A stretch of 42,911 bases of DNA from Candidatus Levybacteria bacterium RIFCSPHIGHO2_02_FULL_40_18 (GTDB lineage: Bacteria > Patescibacteriota > Microgenomatia > Levybacterales > GWA1-39-11): contig MFOC01000002.1 in the NCBI GenBank assembly GCA_001782235.1, forward strand, positions 1-42,911. The letters are read 5' to 3'. Of the stretch, positions 35,544 through 42,911 are shown piece by piece. A program made the position numbers and the translations under genes. The notes below the pieces were generated by a model. It did not search any database and was not told where the DNA came from. It saw nothing but the letters and a program-made list of their open reading frames with translations. Each line of letters begins with the position of its first letter. Position 1 is the first letter of the stretch.

Positions 35544-35617
35544 TACCTCTGAGTTACGGATCCTAGATAAGTCTTTCGATTCTATCAAACTTATGACCTA
35601 ATTTCTATTTGTGATGA

Positions 35618-35646
35618 TTGACAAATCACAAATCATACTGGACAAT
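35618..35646 (+). promoter_or_regulatory. Promoter of lepB
   Basis: A perfect TTGACA (35618-35623), a 17-bp spacer and GACAAT (35641-35646), ending 8 bp before the ATG. No Shine-Dalgarno follows, so a leaderless transcript is likely. Confidence 0.55.
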
Positions 35647-35654
35647 AATAATCT

Positions 35655-36227
35655 ATGCCTATTTTTCGAAAGATTTACACAATATTTATTGATCTCGCGG
35701 AAACACTGGTTATTGCAGGGGCGATTTTTGTAGTAATTTATGCTTTTCTATTTCGCCCATTCCAGGTCAACGGACAATCTATGCACCCTAATTACGAAAA
35801 TGGTGAGTATGTTTTGACTAATCTTATTACTCTTAGATTTAAGCAAGTAGAAAGAGGAGATGTAGTGGTATTCGAATCACCTACTAATAAAGAGAAAGAT
35901 TTTATTAAAAGAGTTATAGGCGTACCCGGAGATGAGATTATGATTAAGGCAGGATATGTTTTTATAAACGGTATAAGGCTTGATGAATCAAAATATTTAC
36001 AACCGGATGTGAAGACATACGGAGGAGCATTTTTAGCAGAAGGGGTAATGGTACGGGTTCCGCCAAATCAATATTTTGCTTTAGGAGATAATAGAAATTT
36101 TAGTTCGGATTCAAGAGAATGGGGTTTTGTATCCTCCAATAAAATAGTGGGGGAATCTTTTCTGGTCTATTGGCCGGTTAGTAGTCTTCGGTTGGTGGAA
36201 CACGCAAGATACAATGTGATAAACTAA
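35655..36227 (+). CDS. lepB: Signal peptidase I
   Basis: Removes signal peptides from exported proteins at the outer face of the membrane. One N-terminal membrane helix (about 13-35) is followed by box B with the catalytic Ser (NGQSMHPN, Ser42), box D with the catalytic Lys (DFIKRVIGVPGD), and box E (ALGDNRNFSSDSREWG). The length of 190 is typical of the short Gram-positive type. It converges on parB, sharing 4 bp at the stops. Confidence 0.96.
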   Translation: MPIFRKIYTIFIDLAETLVIAGAIFVVIYAFLFRPFQVNGQSMHPNYENGEYVLTNLITLRFKQVERGDVVVFESPTNKEKDFIKRVIGVPGDEIMIKAGYVFINGIRLDESKYLQPDVKTYGGAFLAEGVMVRVPPNQYFALGDNRNFSSDSREWGFVSSNKIVGESFLVYWPVSSLRLVEHARYNVIN

Positions 36228-37045
36228 TCGGCTAATTTGTCCGAAAGGTTATTTAGCCACGGTGTGGTATGGCTCGGATCGCCTTTTAGCTCAAGAATTG
36301 CCCGAGCTTTTTTACTTGTCTGCTCAAACAAGACGCGACTAAATTTTTCTGTATCCACTAATTTTTTAGCTCGCGCGTCAAGCTCCGGAATGTAAAGCTT
36401 ATCCCCTTTCCTATGTGGTTCTTTCTGCTGAATCTCTGACTTCACCTGTCTCGCTACTTCCTCAGCTCCTCGTACAGATATACCATCTACTAAAATTTTC
36501 TTGAACGCCTGAAGCATGAGTTTTGGATCGCCAATTGATATAAGGGGCCTTACGTGTCCCTCAGTAATAACTCCTGCGGCCAACGCGTCCTTTATAGCAT
36601 CAGGAAGGGTTAGAAGCCTTATGGTGTTCGAGATGTAGGGAAGACTTTTCCCAACTCTTTTTGCCACCTCTGTAACGGATAAGTTAAAGTCATCTATTAA
36701 TCTTTTGTATGCCTGAGCCCGTTCTAGCGGATTTAAATCCTCTCTTTGGACATTCTCAACTATTGACATCTCAAGCATTCCTTGAGGGGTAGTATCACGA
36801 ACTATTACGGGAACCCTTAAGAGGCCTAATATTCTTGCCGCGCGCCAGCGCCGTTCACCTGCAATTATCTGGAATCCTGCCGGAGTTTTAGCTACAACTA
36901 TTGGCTCAAGAATCCCCTGCTCGCGAATAGAATTAACAAGATCTGTTAGGGATTCTGGGGAAATTAAGCCGCGTGGCTGGAGCGGGTTTGGTTGAAGTAA
37001 AATCGTTTCAAGTTCCGCAGTCCTTTCGTTTGTATTCTCATCCAT
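36224..37045 (-). CDS. parB: ParB/Spo0J chromosome partitioning protein
   Basis: CTP-dependent DNA clamp that loads at parS sites for chromosome segregation. It has the N-terminal motif PNPLQPRG, the ParB box AGERRWRAARI, ENVQREDLNPLERAQAY and a helix-turn-helix (VTEVAKRVGKSLPYISNTIRLL). The 273 residues are the usual length. No parA is adjacent and I find no perfect parS (tgtttcacgtgaaaca) in the parts I checked. A TATAAT box lies 10 bp before the ATG and overlaps the rpmA stop, so it has its own promoter. Confidence 0.94.
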   Translation of the reverse strand: MDENTNERTAELETILLQPNPLQPRGLISPESLTDLVNSIREQGILEPIVVAKTPAGFQIIAGERRWRAARILGLLRVPVIVRDTTPQGMLEMSIVENVQREDLNPLERAQAYKRLIDDFNLSVTEVAKRVGKSLPYISNTIRLLTLPDAIKDALAAGVITEGHVRPLISIGDPKLMLQAFKKILVDGISVRGAEEVARQVKSEIQQKEPHRKGDKLYIPELDARAKKLVDTEKFSRVLFEQTSKKARAILELKGDPSHTTPWLNNLSDKLAD

Positions 37046-37055
37046 AGATTGCTAA

Positions 37056-37061
37056 ATTATA
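37056..37061 (-). promoter_or_regulatory. -10 box of parB
   Basis: TATAAT on the minus strand ending 10 bp before the parB ATG; no clear -35. Confidence 0.45.
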
Positions 37062-37308
37062 ATCCTTGCACCTCTACTATTTTTTTACCTCGTAGTGTTC
37101 TAAAGCTAACAATTCCAGAACTCGTTGCAAAAATAGTGAAATCGCGGCCTATCGACGTTCCGCTTCCGGAAACAACGTTTGTGCCGCGTTGTCGCAATAT
37201 AATATTTCCGGAATTTACTTTTTGACCGCCAAAAATCTTAACTCCAAGTCTCTTTGAGATTGAATCCCGATTTCCCCTTACTGCTCCTTGTGATTTTGTG
37301 TGTGCCAT
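37057..37308 (-). CDS. rpmA: 50S ribosomal protein bL27
   Basis: Large-subunit protein whose N-terminal tail reaches the peptidyl-transferase centre. MAHTKSQGAVRGNRDSISKRLGVKIFGGQ and GNIILRQRGTNVVSG are the family hallmarks; the length of 83 is normal. The start at MAHTK lacks the short cleavable leader found in Firmicutes. It follows rplU, the usual bacterial partner, after a 93-bp spacer that contains one TATAAT (minus) but no clear promoter. Confidence 0.95.
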   Translation of the reverse strand: MAHTKSQGAVRGNRDSISKRLGVKIFGGQKVNSGNIILRQRGTNVVSGSGTSIGRDFTIFATSSGIVSFRTLRGKKIVEVQGL

Positions 37309-37401
37309 ATATATTGAAATTTTCGAATATTGTGAAAACCAAGCCGATTATAACAATCTGTTTCACACAAATCAAGAGGCTCAAAGTGGATCAAAAGTTC
37401 A

Positions 37402-37728
37402 TTATTTTTTAGAGGGGATAATGTCTTGAATTTGAATTCTTGATATATGCTGTCTGTGACCGAAGACTTTTCTGTATCTTGATTTTGCCTTGAATCTTCT
37501 GACTCCAATCTTCTTTGTTTTTAAATTTTCAAGAACTTTGGCGCGAACAGCAAAATTTTCAATGTAAGGCCTGCCTATTTTAAAATCCGAATTGCTTACA
37601 TAAAGCAATATCTTATCAAAAAGTATAGAACCGTTTTTCATCTCGGGTAATTTTTCGACATCTAGAACCTGCCCTTTTATTACCTTATATTGTTTACCAC
37701 CTATTTCAACAACCACGTACTCCACCAT
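37402..37728 (-). CDS. rplU: 50S ribosomal protein bL21
   Basis: Large-subunit protein. MVEYVVVEIGGKQYKVIKGQVLDVEKL, then GRPYIENFAVRAKVLENLKTKKIGVRRFKAKSRYRKVFGHRQHISRIQI, the signature ending of bL21. The length is 108. TAAAAT lies 12 bp before the ATG. It pairs with rpmA downstream. Confidence 0.95.
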   Translation of the reverse strand: MVEYVVVEIGGKQYKVIKGQVLDVEKLPEMKNGSILFDKILLYVSNSDFKIGRPYIENFAVRAKVLENLKTKKIGVRRFKAKSRYRKVFGHRQHISRIQIQDIIPSKK

Positions 37729-37740
37729 AATGAAGAAGAT

Positions 37741-37746
37741 ATTTTA
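37741..37746 (-). promoter_or_regulatory. -10 box of rplU-rpmA
   Basis: TAAAAT on the minus strand, 12 bp before the rplU ATG. The -35 is weak. Confidence 0.35.
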
Positions 37747-37755
37747 TCAAAAAAG

Positions 37756-38826
37756 CTATCTAATTACCATAGATCTTTCTCTTGAGAAATCAAACTTGAT
37801 GGACGAGATAATGCCAAGTATTATAAAATTCGTTAAAAGGGAACTCCCGCCATAAGAAGCAAAAGGCAATGTTACCCCTACAATCGGCACTATGCCTATG
37901 TTCATGCCTATATTTAAAAAAATATGCGCCAAAAGTAAAAAATATGATCCAGTGAGAACTAGGTTTGAAAATTCATCGTCTACATAGCTTTTAATCTTAT
38001 AAATTCCGATCATTAGATAAAAGTAAAAACCTATTAGAAGCAAGCCTCCTAAAAGTCCAAGGCTCTCAGATATTGTCGCAAAAATAAAATCCGTGTGTCT
38101 TTCTGGTAGAAATTTAAGGATCGATTGTGTCCCCTCTCCAAATCCCCTGCCAAAAAAACCTCCGCTTCCAATTGAAATTAGCGATTGAACAACATTATAC
38201 GATGAAGAGAGAGGATCAGAGGAGGGATTTATAAAGGTCATTATCCTCTGTTTTTGATATGGAGCAAGCAAATTAAATATTAAAGGCAAAAGCACAAGAA
38301 CTATGCTTCCAATGCTAATGAAATATCTTATAGGAAATCCATAGAGCAAAAGCATGAAGAAGGCAACAAGGATATAAATCATCGTATTTCCAAGATCGGG
38401 TTGTTTTAATATCAGAAAAAAAATTGGCAAAATTAAAAGAATAGTTTTTAAGAATTTGCCTAAACTTCGCGAGTCATCTTGCGTAAGACGAGAAGCCATA
38501 AAAATTACAAAAAAGGGTTTCATAATTTCTGAGAATTGGATTCTGATACCAAAAATATCTATCCATCGGACTGCTCCTCTTGCCTCCACGCCGATTAAAA
38601 AAAGCAGCAGCAATACGGCAATCATTAAGTAATATAAATATTTCGAATAAAACCCTAGGATCTTATAGTCAATATTTAAAAAGACAAAATATCCAACGAG
38701 TGCCACTATGAAAAAGGTTAGTTGCTGGCGAAATATATTAAAATCAATAGAGTAAAAGGTTGCCAAAGAAAGAATCATAATTAAAACGGCGGGGGTTAGA
38801 ATGGAAAGCTCAAGTCTATTTTTCAT
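37756..38826 (-). CDS. rodA: RodA, SEDS-family peptidoglycan polymerase
   Basis: Membrane glycosyltransferase that polymerises lipid II for the cell wall. About ten membrane helices; family motifs are EARGAVRWI, QPDLGNTMIYI, GSGGFFGRGFGEGTQ and LPERHTDFIFATISESLG. The length of 356 fits RodA rather than the longer FtsW. The start forms an ATGA overlap with the ileS stop. No cognate class B penicillin-binding protein is seen in this window. Confidence 0.93.
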   Translation of the reverse strand: MKNRLELSILTPAVLIMILSLATFYSIDFNIFRQQLTFFIVALVGYFVFLNIDYKILGFYSKYLYYLMIAVLLLLFLIGVEARGAVRWIDIFGIRIQFSEIMKPFFVIFMASRLTQDDSRSLGKFLKTILLILPIFFLILKQPDLGNTMIYILVAFFMLLLYGFPIRYFISIGSIVLVLLPLIFNLLAPYQKQRIMTFINPSSDPLSSSYNVVQSLISIGSGGFFGRGFGEGTQSILKFLPERHTDFIFATISESLGLLGGLLLIGFYFYLMIGIYKIKSYVDDEFSNLVLTGSYFLLLAHIFLNIGMNIGIVPIVGVTLPFASYGGSSLLTNFIILGIISSIKFDFSRERSMVIR

Positions 38827-41645
38827 TTTTTCACGACACGGAAGATCTCAGATTTTGTAAGTTTATCGACGAGCGCTTTTTTTCTGATTTCCTCTTCGAA
38901 ATCCTTTGGCCAATCCGGAAGCTCTACATCAACTTTCTCATCAAGACTTGTTCCTAGATTCTTTCTTTCTGCTTGAATTTTTCGAATTATATCCCTTGCA
39001 GCCCCCGCCGCCAAGTCTTGATTCGAGACACTCATATCACCTTCTGCTCTATAACTTTTTTCTTTTCCTTCAAAATTTAATTCATAAACATTTACCTCAT
39101 CCAAAACAATTTTTAAAACTTCACCTGTCAGTTCGCGCGGTCCGAAGTATGAGAGTTTCCTTAATGGAATTCTGACAGCGACGCGAGCGGCTTTCCTTCT
39201 TGCGAGAATTATTGTTGTAACCGCCATCCCATCAGTCATTCTCTGTTCCAAATCTTTATCCACTAAATCATAGATAGGCTTAGGCCAGTCTACTAGATGA
39301 ACCGACTCTTCCCCTGTTAAATTTCGGAAAATCTCTTCAGAGATTAATGGAGCTATAGGCGCAAATAGCTTTGAAAGTATAGACAAAGTTTCAAATGTAG
39401 TCTCATAAAATAACTCTTTATCTTCCCTGTTTTCTGCGGAAAGTCCGACCCTGTCCCTACTTCTCCTTATATACCAAGTGGATAAATTATTTACGAAATC
39501 TTGTATTTTTGTGATCGCGGAAACTGTATCATAAGAATCCAAAGCCTCAGTAACCTCTATAATTAACCGGTTGGTTAAAGATATAACCCATCTGTCCAAT
39601 GCATTGGAACTGGCTTGCGACTTGTGACTTGCGGGAGACCAGCCGTCTATATTCGCGTAGGATACAAAAAAATTATAAACATTCCATAGTATTAAAAGTG
39701 TTCCACGAATCTGCATCTTATATTGTTCTTCTGAGATTAGAATATCCTCCCCTTTCATAACCGGTGAACTCATAAGATACATTCTTAAGGCATCTCCTCC
39801 GTATGTATCAAGCATCATCTTAGGATCAGGATAATTACCATAATTCTTACTCATCTTTCGACCATCAGACCCAAGAATTACACCAGTTACGGAAACATTC
39901 TTAAATGCGGGAGATTTGTACAAAGCGGCTCCTATTACATGCAGGACGTAGAACCAAGCTCTTATTTGCCCCGTGTATTCTGCTATGAAATCCGGAGGAA
40001 AAAAATCCTCAAGTTTTTGGGATTGATCGAATGGAAAGTGTCTTTCTGCAAAAGACGCAGATCCTGCTTCAATCCAGGAATCCAAAACCTCAGGTGTTCG
40101 GAGAGATTCCGAGCCACATTTTTTACAATTCACAATTATCTCGTCAATTCCCGGCTTATGTAAATCGGAAATTTTCGAACCGCTTGCCTCCTCAAGTTCT
40201 TTTATTGAACCGGGTATGAATCTTTCATGGCATTTTCCACACTCCCAAACCGGCACCGGAGACCCCCAATATCTATTTCTTGATATATTCCAGTCAGGTG
40301 CAGACTCAAGGCTCTTTAAGAACCGCCCGTGCTTGAAATGTCCGGGGAACCAGTTTATCTTCTCATTTGTACGTTTCATTAATGGCTTGAGGGTCTGAAC
40401 GTTTACGTACCACGCGTCAATAGGAGCGTAGTAAAGCCTTGTACCGCAGCGCCAGCAATGAGGAACAGAATGCGTATATTTTTCATCTTTATATATTAAT
40501 CCCCTTGATGCCAAATCCTCGTTTACAGCCTTGTTTGCCTTAAGATAGTACATCCTGCCAAATTTTGGAACATTATCTTTTACGGTACCCTCCTCATCCA
40601 AATGCGTTTCAACGTGTACGTTTTGCTCTTTCATAACCCTGAGATCATCCTCTCCGTAAGCGGCAATAGTAACAATCCCCGTTCCTTCCTCGGCTGTTAC
40701 AAAACCTCCGCCTATCACTTCAAAAAGCTTCTCTCTGCTTTTTACCTGACTTTTATAATAATCATAATGTGGTTTGAATTTTTTGCCGATAAGTTCACTG
40801 CCCTTAAATTCGGAGACTGTCTCATAAGAATCCTTTATAATATTTTCGAGAGTCGATTTAGCAAGGATGTAAAGCTCGTCTCCCTGCCTTACCTCTACAT
40901 ATATTAGTTTTGGATTGACTGCCAGCGCCGGTGTAACAATTTTATTCCATGGAGTGGTTGACCAAGCAAGAAGATATGTTCCCTCCTCGCCTTCTAGTTC
41001 GTATTTATAAGTAGTTGCGCTTTCGCTTACATCTTTATAGTTATCAGCGTCCATCGCTACCTCAAAATTTGAAATGGGAGTCGCGCAGTGTGAACAATAT
41101 AAAGATACTCGTAAACCCTTATAAATGTATCCCCTATCATACATCTGTTTAAACACCCACATCACGCTCTCCATATAGTTAATGTTCCATGTTTTGTAAG
41201 CATTTTTAAAATCTACCCAGCGTCCTATATGATCGATATACCACTCCCACTCGGCAGATGTTTGATTAACATATTTTTTGCATTCTTCAATAAATTTCTT
41301 AACTCCCACCCTTCCCTCAATCTCTCGTTTAGACTTAATCCCAAGCTCCTCCTCAACTTTATTCTCAACAGGCAGTCCGTGACCATCCCAACCCCAAACG
41401 CGGCGCACTCGATATCCTTTCATTGTCCAGTATCTTCCGAACAAATCTTTGGGCATACTTGAAAGAAGAGATCCATAGTGAGGGACTCCGGTTACGAACG
41501 GCGGCCCGTCAAGAAAGGTCCACTTCTTATCTTTCGGGCGGGATTCTATAGATTTCTCAAATATTTTATTTCTTTTCCAATATCCAAGTATCTTTTGCTC
41601 GAGTTTTGGAAAATCAACTTTTGGCGAAACAGGCTTGAATGACAT
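38823..41645 (-). CDS. ileS: Isoleucyl-tRNA synthetase, archaeal/eukaryal-like type
   Basis: Charges tRNA-Ile. The class I signatures are PPFVTGVPHYGSLL (HIGH box read as HYGS) and GRKMSKNYGNYPDP (KMSKS box). The PHYG form belongs to the type 2 IleRS found in archaea, eukaryotes and some bacteria. An editing domain (about 185-390), the WTTPWNKI and CSHCATPIS regions and two CxxC pairs (CGKC, CKKC) are visible. The length is 940. The start at 41645 (MSFKPV) is chosen over a TTG two codons upstream because a TTGAAG-N17-TATAAT promoter lies 8 bp ahead. A short 7-bp array (39612-39634, gcaagtc type) is translated as ASHKSQASS. Confidence 0.96.
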   Translation of the reverse strand: MSFKPVSPKVDFPKLEQKILGYWKRNKIFEKSIESRPKDKKWTFLDGPPFVTGVPHYGSLLSSMPKDLFGRYWTMKGYRVRRVWGWDGHGLPVENKVEEELGIKSKREIEGRVGVKKFIEECKKYVNQTSAEWEWYIDHIGRWVDFKNAYKTWNINYMESVMWVFKQMYDRGYIYKGLRVSLYCSHCATPISNFEVAMDADNYKDVSESATTYKYELEGEEGTYLLAWSTTPWNKIVTPALAVNPKLIYVEVRQGDELYILAKSTLENIIKDSYETVSEFKGSELIGKKFKPHYDYYKSQVKSREKLFEVIGGGFVTAEEGTGIVTIAAYGEDDLRVMKEQNVHVETHLDEEGTVKDNVPKFGRMYYLKANKAVNEDLASRGLIYKDEKYTHSVPHCWRCGTRLYYAPIDAWYVNVQTLKPLMKRTNEKINWFPGHFKHGRFLKSLESAPDWNISRNRYWGSPVPVWECGKCHERFIPGSIKELEEASGSKISDLHKPGIDEIIVNCKKCGSESLRTPEVLDSWIEAGSASFAERHFPFDQSQKLEDFFPPDFIAEYTGQIRAWFYVLHVIGAALYKSPAFKNVSVTGVILGSDGRKMSKNYGNYPDPKMMLDTYGGDALRMYLMSSPVMKGEDILISEEQYKMQIRGTLLILWNVYNFFVSYANIDGWSPASHKSQASSNALDRWVISLTNRLIIEVTEALDSYDTVSAITKIQDFVNNLSTWYIRRSRDRVGLSAENREDKELFYETTFETLSILSKLFAPIAPLISEEIFRNLTGEESVHLVDWPKPIYDLVDKDLEQRMTDGMAVTTIILARRKAARVAVRIPLRKLSYFGPRELTGEVLKIVLDEVNVYELNFEGKEKSYRAEGDMSVSNQDLAAGAARDIIRKIQAERKNLGTSLDEKVDVELPDWPKDFEEEIRKKALVDKLTKSEIFRVVKK
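39612..39634. repeat. 7-bp array in ileS (gcaagtc type)
   Basis: Three units on the coding strand (gcaagtc, acaagtc, gcaagcc), translated as ASHKSQA just before ALDRWVISL. Confidence 0.6.
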
Positions 41646-41653
41646 ATCCAATT

Positions 41654-41682
41654 ATTATAGTCGAATTAGCTTCACTCTTCAA
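41654..41682 (-). promoter_or_regulatory. Promoter of ileS-rodA
   Basis: TTGAAG (41677-41682), a 17-bp spacer and TATAAT (41654-41659) on the minus strand, ending 8 bp before the ATG. Confidence 0.65.
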
Positions 41683-41689
41683 GAAATCA

Positions 41690-42037
41690 CTAGATATTGG
41701 GCGGCTCTTCAGGGGGTATATGGAATCCGTCTTTACTAAAGACATGAAATGTCGTAGAAATATCTTCGCTATCCGAGAAAAGATGCTCTTCTCCTGTTTT
41801 TGTTCTTACAAGTAGCTCTGCATCTTCAAGGGTATTAAATGAACCGCAAGGGAATATGCTTCCATCAAAGCCATCGACACCCAAAACTATAAAATCGTCA
41901 CCGGGATTTACAAACGGGTTTCCGGCTAGAACTGTTTTTCGAATAATTCTTCGAACATATTCTGCTCCGCCTACTCCCTCGGATTCAGCCCTACTGGATA
42001 TTTTCGATAATCGTCTTATGTTCTCTTGTGTTGACAT
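41690..42037 (-). CDS. Small protein of unknown function
   Basis: I do not recognise this protein. The 115 residues start with a charged helix (TQENIRRLSKISSRAESEG), followed by a region rich in Gly, Asp and Phe (NPGDDFIVLGVDGFDGSIFPCGSFNTLEDAELLVRTKTGEEHLFSDSED) that looks like a small beta-rich fold, and end in PPEEPPNI. There are no membrane segments. A TATAAT box lies 6 bp before the ATG, supporting this start and real expression. Confidence 0.7.
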   Translation of the reverse strand: MSTQENIRRLSKISSRAESEGVGGAEYVRRIIRKTVLAGNPFVNPGDDFIVLGVDGFDGSIFPCGSFNTLEDAELLVRTKTGEEHLFSDSEDISTTFHVFSKDGFHIPPEEPPNI

Positions 42038-42043
42038 AAACGG

Positions 42044-42049
42044 ATTATA
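42044..42049 (-). promoter_or_regulatory. -10 box of the small unknown gene (divergent)
   Basis: Perfect TATAAT on the minus strand, 6 bp before the ATG at 42037. Confidence 0.55.
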
Positions 42050-42059
42050 CCAAAAACGA

Positions 42060-42087
42060 TTGATAAATAAGCAAAAAAACCTATAAT
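42060..42087 (+). promoter_or_regulatory. Promoter of the NqrB/RnfD-like gene
   Basis: TTGATA (42060-42065), a 16-bp spacer and TATAAT (42082-42087), ending 6 bp before the ATG. It lies back to back with the promoter of the gene on the other strand. Confidence 0.65.
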
Positions 42088-42093
42088 TAAACT

Positions 42094-42891
42094 ATGCTAA
42101 AGATGTTATTTCAAAAACTTAAATTACCTAAGGTTCAGATGTCTCTTGCTTTAATCGCAATATATCTATCCGCTTTTGGACAATTACCATTTGAACAATA
42201 TCTCTACGTTTTAGTCGTATCTTTGGGATCAACCATGTTATTCGACCTTGTACTCTCTTACGCTCGAACAAGAAAGCTTTTCATACCCCACGCGGCCATG
42301 GTCACAGGAATGATATTAACGCTTTTGGTTGACCCAAGTCTCCCTTGGTACAAAATAACTACAATCGCATTTATTGCTATGGCAGCAAAGAACTTTGTTC
42401 GAATCAATAACAAGCATATATTCAACCCCGCAGCTACAGGACTTTTAGCGGGAAATTTTATCTTCGGTTCGAATATTGCTTGGTGGGGCAGTTCTTTCCA
42501 CTATTCGAACACTTTTTCTATTCAAACACTAATTTTATACATTATTTTACTTTCTCCCCTATATATTTCAGCATATCGTATGAGAAAGTATTATTCTATT
42601 CTAAGTTTCCTTGCCATTTATACTGCCATCACAATTTTTAGCTTCGGAAACTTATCGATAAATACTTTATTCATTGCCGTTCTTAATCCAACGCTATTAT
42701 TTTTTTCGTCCGTAATGTTGCCAGAACCGTTAACCTCGCCGCATGAACGGAATAAGCAACTACTTTTTGGTTTTAGTGTTGCCGCGCTTAACTTTATTTT
42801 GATATTGAACATAGTCGCCGGAAACATTTTCATCCCCGATCCTCTAATCGTATCGCTTCTTATCGCAAATATTATTTTCTTCAAGAAATAA
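42094..42891 (+). CDS. NqrB/RnfD-like membrane protein
   Basis: Polytopic protein, 265 residues, about eight hydrophobic segments. KHIFNPAATGLLAG and MLPEPLTSPHERNK match the FNPAA and TDPVTSP landmarks of the NqrB/RnfD family, the membrane subunits of sodium-pumping redox complexes. No other Nqr or Rnf subunit lies in the window. I do not see the SGAT-type flavin attachment site. It may be part of a reduced electron-transfer pair with the gene that begins at 42892, but this is inference. A leaderless-type promoter precedes it. Confidence 0.8.
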   Translation: MLKMLFQKLKLPKVQMSLALIAIYLSAFGQLPFEQYLYVLVVSLGSTMLFDLVLSYARTRKLFIPHAAMVTGMILTLLVDPSLPWYKITTIAFIAMAAKNFVRINNKHIFNPAATGLLAGNFIFGSNIAWWGSSFHYSNTFSIQTLILYIILLSPLYISAYRMRKYYSILSFLAIYTAITIFSFGNLSINTLFIAVLNPTLLFFSSVMLPEPLTSPHERNKQLLFGFSVAALNFILILNIVAGNIFIPDPLIVSLLIANIIFFKK

Positions 42892-42911
42892 ATGCAATAT
42901 TTTGATTTGAT
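42892..42911 (+). CDS. Possible start of the next gene (cut by the window edge)
   Basis: An ATG begins directly after the stop of the NqrB/RnfD-like gene and stays open to the edge (MQYFDL). Immediate adjacency suggests translational coupling. Too short to identify. Confidence 0.35.

Noticed and set aside
36224-37061. Replication origin near parB
   Set aside because: No dnaA, dnaN or clear DnaA boxes; heptad arrays resemble iterons but are scattered and lie inside genes.

Overview
This window looks like part of a Candidate Phyla Radiation (Patescibacteria) genome. The closest fit is the Microgenomates side, but that narrower placement is a low-confidence guess made without a database. The reasons are compact genes with short spacers, UGA used as an ordinary stop, a divergent CTP synthase, an archaeal/eukaryal-type IleRS, MurT/GatD next to GatCAB, a PHP-containing PolX, an unusually short ATP synthase delta subunit, and a long glycosyltransferase operon.

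Layout. 1-1675: a serine recombinase whose reading frame runs into a tRNA-Lys gene on the other strand, with a 63-bp inverted repeat at its two ends. 1700-5360 (minus): bL19, CTP synthase, a small unknown protein, tRNA-Gly, a LysM membrane protein and tRNA-Asp. 5422-14219 (plus): PolX, LemA, HtpX, MurT-GatD (lipid II amidation) and GatC-GatA-GatB (tRNA-dependent amidation). 14235-18137: a GGDEF-like protein followed directly by DNA polymerase III alpha. 18168-24388: a full F-type ATP synthase operon in the order a-c-b-delta-alpha-gamma-beta-epsilon, then an anchored Ig-like protein. 25168-35379 (minus): nine genes for a surface glycan (four glycosyltransferases including one fusion, a further GT39-like membrane protein, a flippase, two methyltransferases, an O-antigen-ligase-like protein), several joined by ATGA overlaps. 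35388-41645: tRNA-Val, signal peptidase I (plus), then ParB, bL27, bL21, RodA and IleRS (minus). 41690-42911: an unknown protein and a divergently transcribed NqrB/RnfD-like membrane protein, with the first six codons of a possible next gene at the edge.

Three genome-wide habits stand out. First, arrays of 7-bp tandem units of several unrelated sequences occur between genes and inside essential genes (murT, gatD, gatB, ileS, glycosyltransferases), where they are translated. In gatD, and at one junction in a glycosyltransferase gene, the units that would create stop codons are the diverged ones. Second, short GC-rich hairpins, often in adjacent pairs, sit in frame inside murT, gatA and atpA at places where these families normally have short loops, and a separate palindromic family occurs both between genes and inside a ligase gene. 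Third, many first genes have a TATAAT-like box 6-10 bp before the start codon, which suggests leaderless transcripts, while several genes inside operons have Shine-Dalgarno sequences.

The longest stretches without a gene (2036-2224 and 35462-35654) are under 200 bp and are described below.
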